A stretch of DNA of 64,000 nucleotides from Candidatus Tisiphia endosymbiont of Dioctria linearis (lineage in GTDB: Bacteria > Pseudomonadota > Alphaproteobacteria > Rickettsiales > Rickettsiaceae). The position numbers and the translations under genes are program-made. The notes beneath the pieces are model-generated. The model was not told the DNA's origin. It was given only the letters and a program-made list of their open reading frames with translations, and searched no databases. This document shows positions 59,655 through 64,000 of the stretch, piece by piece (position 1 is the first letter of the stretch; each line of letters opens with the position of its first letter). The DNA is taken from contig NZ_OZ032156.1 of the NCBI RefSeq assembly GCF_964026545.1, forward strand, positions 248,001 through 312,000. The letters run 5' to 3'.

Positions 59655-61199
59655 CTAATTTGTTACCGGCAAAGCTATAAACATAGAAACACCTCGTCTC
59701 TGTACCAACAATATTATATTTTGTTTCTTCATAGTTTGTGCATTTTCATACAACAAATTTAATTGCTCTATAGAAACTATCGGCTGTTGATTGCATGCTA
59801 CTACTAAATCACCAATTTTAAATTGGTAATTTTTTCCATCCTTAGCAAGGTTAGTTACAATGACACCATTTGCTTTATTGCCAATGGCAAATTTTTGTTT
59901 AAGATTATCAGTTAAATTGCTGAAAGTAATATCATTTTTTACAATGGAGGTTTTATCACTCACCTTGTCGATTACTCTTTTAGCCTCTGGTTCCTCTTCT
60001 TGACTAATCTTACCATTTAGTTCGTGATTCTTGCCATCGCGTACGACTACAATTTTTACTTCTTGATCAACGGTGGCTTCTGCAACCATTACCTGTAACC
60101 TTCTTGAACTTTTTACTGGTTGTCCAGCAAACTCTATTATTACATCTCCAGGCTTTATACCAAATTTCTCACCTGAACCATCTTTTTGTACTTCCACTAC
60201 TAATGCTCCCGAGGTTTCTTTTAGCCCAAATCCTTCAGCTATTTCATTAGTTACTTCTTGAATTATTACCCCAAGACCACCGCGATTAATTTTTCCATTT
60301 TGCCTTAGTTGGTTGATAATTGATTTGGTGGTATTAGATGGAATGGCAAATCCAATACCAATATTAGTCCCAGAAGGAGAGAACATTACCGTATTAACTC
60401 CTATAACTTCACCATCAATATTAAACATTGGTCCACCGGAACTACCATTATTAATAGCTGCATCAGTTTGTATAAAATCATCTACTATCCCACTATCAAT
60501 GTCACGTCCTTTTGAAGATATGATACCAGCAGTGACAGTTCCTCCAAGTCTACCAAAAGGATTACCGATAGCAATAACCCAATCCCCTACCCTAGCTTTA
60601 CCAGAATCACCGAATTTTACAAAAGGCAAAGGACTTTCTGCCTCAATTTTTAAAAGAGCAAGATCGGTTTTTTGATCACTACCTACCAATTTAGCTAACA
60701 TTTCTCTATTATCAGTTAATTTTACGTGAATCTCATCTGCATTGGCAACTACATGATGGTTAGTAACAATAAAACCAGCCGCATCTATAATAAAACCAGA
60801 ACCAAGCGGAACAGATTTAGGGTTTGAATACATTTCATCAAAATTAAAAGGTAAATTAAAACGCTCCAAAAGTTCATTTAAATAATCAAACGGAAAATAT
60901 TCAAAAGATTTTTTATGAAAATCTTCTGATTTTTGACTATATTGTACGGTATAAACATTTACCACAGCTGGAATAAGTGGCTCAACAATATCGGCAAAAC
61001 TATATTTATAAGATTCAGGTTTTATTGGCACCAACTGTAAATTACTAGATTCTTCAGGAGTAGCGGCACCCTTAGTTAATGGAATTTGATTTGACGGAAT
61101 ATTTTCAGCAAAAACAGAAGATGCCAGCCATAGGTTCATCAGAAGAGCTATAACCAAATATTTCAGTAAATTATTACACTTAACAATATTTTGAACCAT
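59655..61199 (-). CDS. degP: Periplasmic serine protease, DegP/HtrA (Do) family
   Basis: 514 residues. A signal peptide (about 1-31, SSVFA-EN) precedes a trypsin-like domain with the triad H149 (TNHHV), D179 (KTDLALL) and S254 (NNGSSGGP). Two PDZ domains follow: about 315-395 (GLGVIIQEV, ALVVEVQKDGSGEKFGIKPG) and about 430-510 (GVIVTNLAKDGKNYQFKIGD). It degrades or refolds damaged envelope proteins. It lies downstream of hflC on the same strand, an arrangement common in alphaproteobacteria that links it to FtsH/HflKC membrane quality control. Confidence 0.96.
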   Translation of the reverse strand: MVQNIVKCNNLLKYLVIALLMNLWLASSVFAENIPSNQIPLTKGAATPEESSNLQLVPIKPESYKYSFADIVEPLIPAVVNVYTVQYSQKSEDFHKKSFEYFPFDYLNELLERFNLPFNFDEMYSNPKSVPLGSGFIIDAAGFIVTNHHVVANADEIHVKLTDNREMLAKLVGSDQKTDLALLKIEAESPLPFVKFGDSGKARVGDWVIAIGNPFGRLGGTVTAGIISSKGRDIDSGIVDDFIQTDAAINNGSSGGPMFNIDGEVIGVNTVMFSPSGTNIGIGFAIPSNTTKSIINQLRQNGKINRGGLGVIIQEVTNEIAEGFGLKETSGALVVEVQKDGSGEKFGIKPGDVIIEFAGQPVKSSRRLQVMVAEATVDQEVKIVVVRDGKNHELNGKISQEEEPEAKRVIDKVSDKTSIVKNDITFSNLTDNLKQKFAIGNKANGVIVTNLAKDGKNYQFKIGDLVVACNQQPIVSIEQLNLLYENAQTMKKQNIILLVQRRGVSMFIALPVTN

Positions 61200-61224
61200 A
61201 TCATCTATTTAATTAACTGTAAAA

Positions 61225-61316
61225 CGTCATTGCGAGGAAACCGCAAGGTCGACGAAGCAATCCAGGAAAGTGATTAAAAATGGATTGCTTCGACCATTAC
61301 ATGGTCTCGCAATGAC
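61225..61316. repeat. GTCATTGCGAGG palindromic repeat, copy 13, complete
   Basis: CGTCATTGCGAGG, mini-hairpin ACCGCAAGGT, CGACGAAGCAATCC, spacer, TGGATTGCTTCG, mini-hairpin ACCATTACATGGT, CTCGCAATGAC. It lies between hflC and degP. Confidence 0.9.
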
Positions 61317-61348
61317 ATATATGTAACCCAAACGTCATCAATTAACTA

Positions 61349-62206
61349 TTATTTCCCCAAATTTAAATATTTAAATAACTCGGCTTCTGGAGACAACACA
61401 AAAGAAGTATCCTCTTTCTTTAAAGTATTTTTATATACTTCCAACGATCTATAGAATTTATAAAATTCTGGATCAACAGAATAAGCAAGATTATATATCT
61501 TGGCTGACTCCCTATCTCCCTCTCCTTTAATGATTTGAGATTGCATGTAAGCTTCAGCAAGCAATATTTTACTTTCTTTATCAGCTCTGGATCTTATGCG
61601 TGCTCCTTCTTCTTGCCCTTCAGCTCTTATTTGAGTTGCCTCTTTTTCACGAGCAGTTTGCATACGGCGATAAATTGCCGCACTATTTTCTTTCGGTAAA
61701 TCAGCTCTTAAAATTCTAACATCAATTACATCAAGTCCAAAGTTTCTTGCCTCTTGATTAACTTGATTTAAGATATTTGACATTATCTCAGACCTTTCAT
61801 TGGTAAGAAGGCTAGTTAAAGGTAATCTACCTATAACTTTTCTCATTGAAGATTCTAGGTTTTTATTAAGCCTAATTTTAACTCCCTGATAGTTATGAAC
61901 AGTTTTATAAAACATCACAGGATCAGTAATACGAAATTTGGCAAAAGCATCAACGATTACCCTTTTTCCATCAGAAGCAGTTAGCTCCTTTGCCTCTGCC
62001 TCTACATTTAAGATACGTTTATCAAAAAATTCAACATTTTGAATGAATGGAATTTTGATATTTAATCCAGGGCTTTCAATTGTCCTTACCGCTTCACCGA
62101 ATTGAAATACCACAGCAGAATAACGTTGATCAACAGTAAACAAAGCACTAATAACTGCTAAGAATAATCCAAGAGCTACAAAACTTATATAATAAATTGT
62201 CTTCAT
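61349..62206 (-). CDS. hflC: HflC, modulator of FtsH protease
   Basis: A 285-residue SPFH/band-7 protein. One N-terminal transmembrane segment (about 5-23) is followed by SAVVFQFGEAVRTIESPGLN, then FDKRILNVEAEAKELTASDG and the long C-terminal helix AAIYRRMQTAREKEATQIRA to KESKILLAEAYMQSQIIKGE. With HflK it forms a large cage around FtsH at the inner membrane, facing the periplasm. It starts seven bases after hflK. Confidence 0.96.
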   Translation of the reverse strand: MKTIYYISFVALGLFLAVISALFTVDQRYSAVVFQFGEAVRTIESPGLNIKIPFIQNVEFFDKRILNVEAEAKELTASDGKRVIVDAFAKFRITDPVMFYKTVHNYQGVKIRLNKNLESSMRKVIGRLPLTSLLTNERSEIMSNILNQVNQEARNFGLDVIDVRILRADLPKENSAAIYRRMQTAREKEATQIRAEGQEEGARIRSRADKESKILLAEAYMQSQIIKGEGDRESAKIYNLAYSVDPEFYKFYRSLEVYKNTLKKEDTSFVLSPEAELFKYLNLGK

Positions 62207-62212
62207 CCAGTA

Positions 62213-63253
62213 CTACTCCTTAATTTTATTTTGCTGAATTGCCATATGCGGCAAAACGCCATTAGTACCCATAATAACCTTACTGGTATCCGTTAGAATT
62301 TTTTCTATAGCTTCTAAATAAAGACGATCCTTAGTTATCGATTTATTAGCAACATATTGTGTATAGACAGCAACAAACCTCTTACTATCCCCTTCAGCCT
62401 TTGAGATAACTTCTTGCCTGTAACCTTCCGCTTCTTGCAATATTCTAGCAGCTTCACCCCTTGCCTTAGGCAAAATATCATTGTTATAAGATTGTGCCTG
62501 GTTTATCTCACGTTCTTTATCAGCTTTAGAAGTTTGTACATCCCTATAAGCATCGATTACCTCAGCTGGTGGCTCAGCTTTTAGTAGCTGTACTTTTTCA
62601 ATTTCAACACCAGCATTATAATGAACAAGGATTTCCCTGGTTAAAGCCTCAATTTTATTAGTAATTTCTTGTTTTTGATCCGATAATATTGAGGAGATAG
62701 GGGTATTGCCGATCACTTCTCTTATCGCACTTTCAGCAACTATTTTTACCGACTCTTCTGGATTGACAATATTAAAAATATATTTTTCCAAATCGCTAAT
62801 ATGCCACATTACGTCACAATTTAGTGCAACAATATTCTCATCACCCGTAAGCGTTATAGCTTTTGTATTATCCATATTAGGTTTAAGGTTACTTGTTGAT
62901 CTATAACCAATCTCAATTCTTCGAGATTGGTTTACTTTCTCAACTATTACCTGTTCAAACGGCATGGGAAGATGATAATTCAAACCAGGAGACCCTTTGC
63001 GAACAAACTTACCAAACCTCATTACAGCAGCTTCCTCTCCTTCCTTAACTTCATAAATTCCGGAAGCAAACCAAATGGCAACTAATGAAAAAAACACTAA
63101 TATCATTATGTTGTTGTTGAAGCCAAAGTTATTAAAAAACTCGTGAAAGTTAAACTTATTCTTTTTCCTTGGTCTAGTAAATATATTATATTCACTTTTT
63201 TCTTCCTCTTCAGAATCGTCCCAAGGGGATTTTTTTAAAATTTGATTAAACAT
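62213..63253 (-). CDS. hflK: HflK, modulator of FtsH protease
   Basis: A 346-residue SPFH protein. It has a cytoplasmic N-terminus starting MFNQILKKSPWDDSEEEEKS, a transmembrane segment (about 48-67), AAVMRFGKFVRKGSPGLNYH, the band-7 domain with the ESAIREVIGNTPISSILSD motif, and a coiled-coil C-terminus. It pairs with HflC. A near-consensus promoter lies 86-114 bp upstream at 63339-63367. It is divergent from mrp. Confidence 0.96.
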   Translation of the reverse strand: MFNQILKKSPWDDSEEEEKSEYNIFTRPRKKNKFNFHEFFNNFGFNNNIMILVFFSLVAIWFASGIYEVKEGEEAAVMRFGKFVRKGSPGLNYHLPMPFEQVIVEKVNQSRRIEIGYRSTSNLKPNMDNTKAITLTGDENIVALNCDVMWHISDLEKYIFNIVNPEESVKIVAESAIREVIGNTPISSILSDQKQEITNKIEALTREILVHYNAGVEIEKVQLLKAEPPAEVIDAYRDVQTSKADKEREINQAQSYNNDILPKARGEAARILQEAEGYRQEVISKAEGDSKRFVAVYTQYVANKSITKDRLYLEAIEKILTDTSKVIMGTNGVLPHMAIQQNKIKE

Positions 63254-63338
63254 TTTCTGCTATTACTATTTTGTTAATTTGTATATTATCACTAAATATA
63301 GTTAGCACTAATACCTTATAAAAGAAATTTAGTATATA

Positions 63339-63367
63339 ATTATATCTTGTATCTCTAACTGCGTCAA
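63339..63367 (-). promoter_or_regulatory. hflK: Strong promoter for hflK-hflC
   Basis: On the - strand TTGACG (63367-63362) and TATAAT (63344-63339) are exactly 17 bp apart, with a perfect -10. It points to hflK and reads away from mrp. Confidence 0.75.
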
Positions 63368-63412
63368 GTTCGTTACCAAAAAAATAACCTATTGTAACTT
63401 TATTTAAAAACG

Positions 63413-64000
63413 ATGATTGATATAAACCAGCAACAAATACTAAATAAAATTTCAAATATTACCTTTAGTGACAATACGAAATTAATCGATATTATATCTA
63501 ATATTGTAATTAAGGATAAAAATATTGGATTTGCAATTGATATTTTTGGCAAGGATCCTAAGGAAGTCGATGAAATAAAAATTAAAGCCATCAATAAATT
63601 AAATGAAATAGCTAATATTGGCAAAATCACTATAGTTTTAACTAGTAGCAAAAATTTAGCTAGAAAATCAACTAGTCCAAAAATCAGGCATTTCATTGAT
63701 GGAGTGAAAAAGATAATATTGGTAGCATCTGGTAAAGGGGGAGTTGGCAAGTCTACTATAACCGCATTGATAGCCGAGCAGTTAAATCTGGAAGGATACA
63801 AGGTAGGAATAGTGGATGCTGATATTTATGGGCCATCAATTCCGCAAATATTTGGTATTAGTGATGTGCCAGAAATAGTGTATAATAAAATGACCCCTTT
63901 AAAATCGCGGGGCATTAAAATTATTTCTATTGGATTTCTTATTCAGAATAATTCTGCCATTGTGTGGCGTGGTCCAATGGCTAGCAAAACCATTTACCAG
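63413..64000 (+). CDS. mrp: Iron-sulfur cluster carrier ATPase Mrp/ApbC, 5' part
   Basis: 196 codons are open from the ATG at 63413 (MIDINQQQILNKISNITFSD) to the window end, so the gene continues outside. An N-terminal DUF59-like region (about 1-85) precedes the deviant Walker A motif SGKGGVGKST (106-115), VDADIYGPSIPQIFG (about 138-152) and VWRGPMASK. Mrp/ApbC proteins transfer Fe-S clusters to target enzymes in the cytoplasm. The start codon lies 160 bp from the divergent hflK start. The C-terminal CxxC motif expected for cluster binding is outside the window. Confidence 0.95.
   Translation, partial: MIDINQQQILNKISNITFSDNTKLIDIISNIVIKDKNIGFAIDIFGKDPKEVDEIKIKAINKLNEIANIGKITIVLTSSKNLARKSTSPKIRHFIDGVKKIILVASGKGGVGKSTITALIAEQLNLEGYKVGIVDADIYGPSIPQIFGISDVPEIVYNKMTPLKSRGIKIISIGFLIQNNSAIVWRGPMASKTIYQ

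Noticed and set aside
63400..63801. 133-codon - strand frame at the window end
   Set aside because: It is the shadow of mrp, whose + strand frame is open to the window end and carries the SGKGGVGKST motif.

Overview
The window is AT-rich and reads as part of the chromosome of an obligate intracellular alphaproteobacterium of the family Rickettsiaceae (Rickettsia or a close sister genus). Four things point there: a virB3-virB4 pair followed by five tandem virB6 paralogues; an EamA transporter closely resembling the rickettsial S-adenosylmethionine importer; alphaproteobacterial markers (TrcR/DUF1013, GapR/DUF2312, SdhAF4/DUF1674); and intergenic spaces filled with short palindromic repeats. 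The species cannot be fixed from the sequence alone.

Layout. (1) 44-18007 is a type IV secretion block on the + strand: an acetylglutamate-kinase-like protein, VirB3, the VirB4 ATPase and five large VirB6-type channel proteins with different N-terminal and C-terminal extensions. (2) 18008-18904 is a repeat mosaic with a MITE nested inside an older repeat and two good promoters. (3) 18905-27632 holds a periplasmic adaptor (HlyD/AcrA type), a broken gene for a secreted ~1,500-residue coiled-coil repeat protein, and an RND pump. (4) 27869-31833 holds cspA, a DEAD-box helicase, tRNA-Leu(GAG) and mgtE. (5) 32193-48479 on the - strand is the str/rpoBC ribosomal and transcription superoperon (rpsL, rpsG, fusA, trnW, secE, nusG, rplK, rplA, rplJ, rplL, rpoB, rpoC), cut at four junctions by repeats. 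(6) 48663-64000 holds housekeeping and envelope genes: trmJ, ruvC, rsmE, a PEP-mutase-family enzyme, sdhAF4, ratA, a polysaccharide deacetylase, secF, gapR, an MFS transporter, sam, an OmpW-like barrel, trcR, trhO, a DegP protease, hflC, hflK and the start of mrp.

Repeats are the most distinctive layer. At least six families recur. One is a 159-bp near-palindromic MITE in three nearly identical copies with TA duplications, one copy sitting inside another repeat. A second is a GTCATTGCGAGG...GCAATCC family whose variable inner segments differ between copies but stay self-complementary. The others are a TACTCAAATGATTTG-arm family, an ATAAAAATCTGCTATA family, a ~105-bp GGAGAATT family, and a single element with 18-bp perfect terminal inverted repeats.

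The best candidate for an undescribed system is the adaptor / coiled-coil / RND locus. A signal-peptide-bearing heptad-repeat protein is encoded between the two halves of an efflux system, but in this genome it carries one nonsense codon and two frameshifts. Start codons were moved inward from the longest reading frame where a ribosome-binding site, family length or an overlapping tRNA required it (rplK, secE, rpsL, rsmE, rhlE, virB6-4, the MFS gene).
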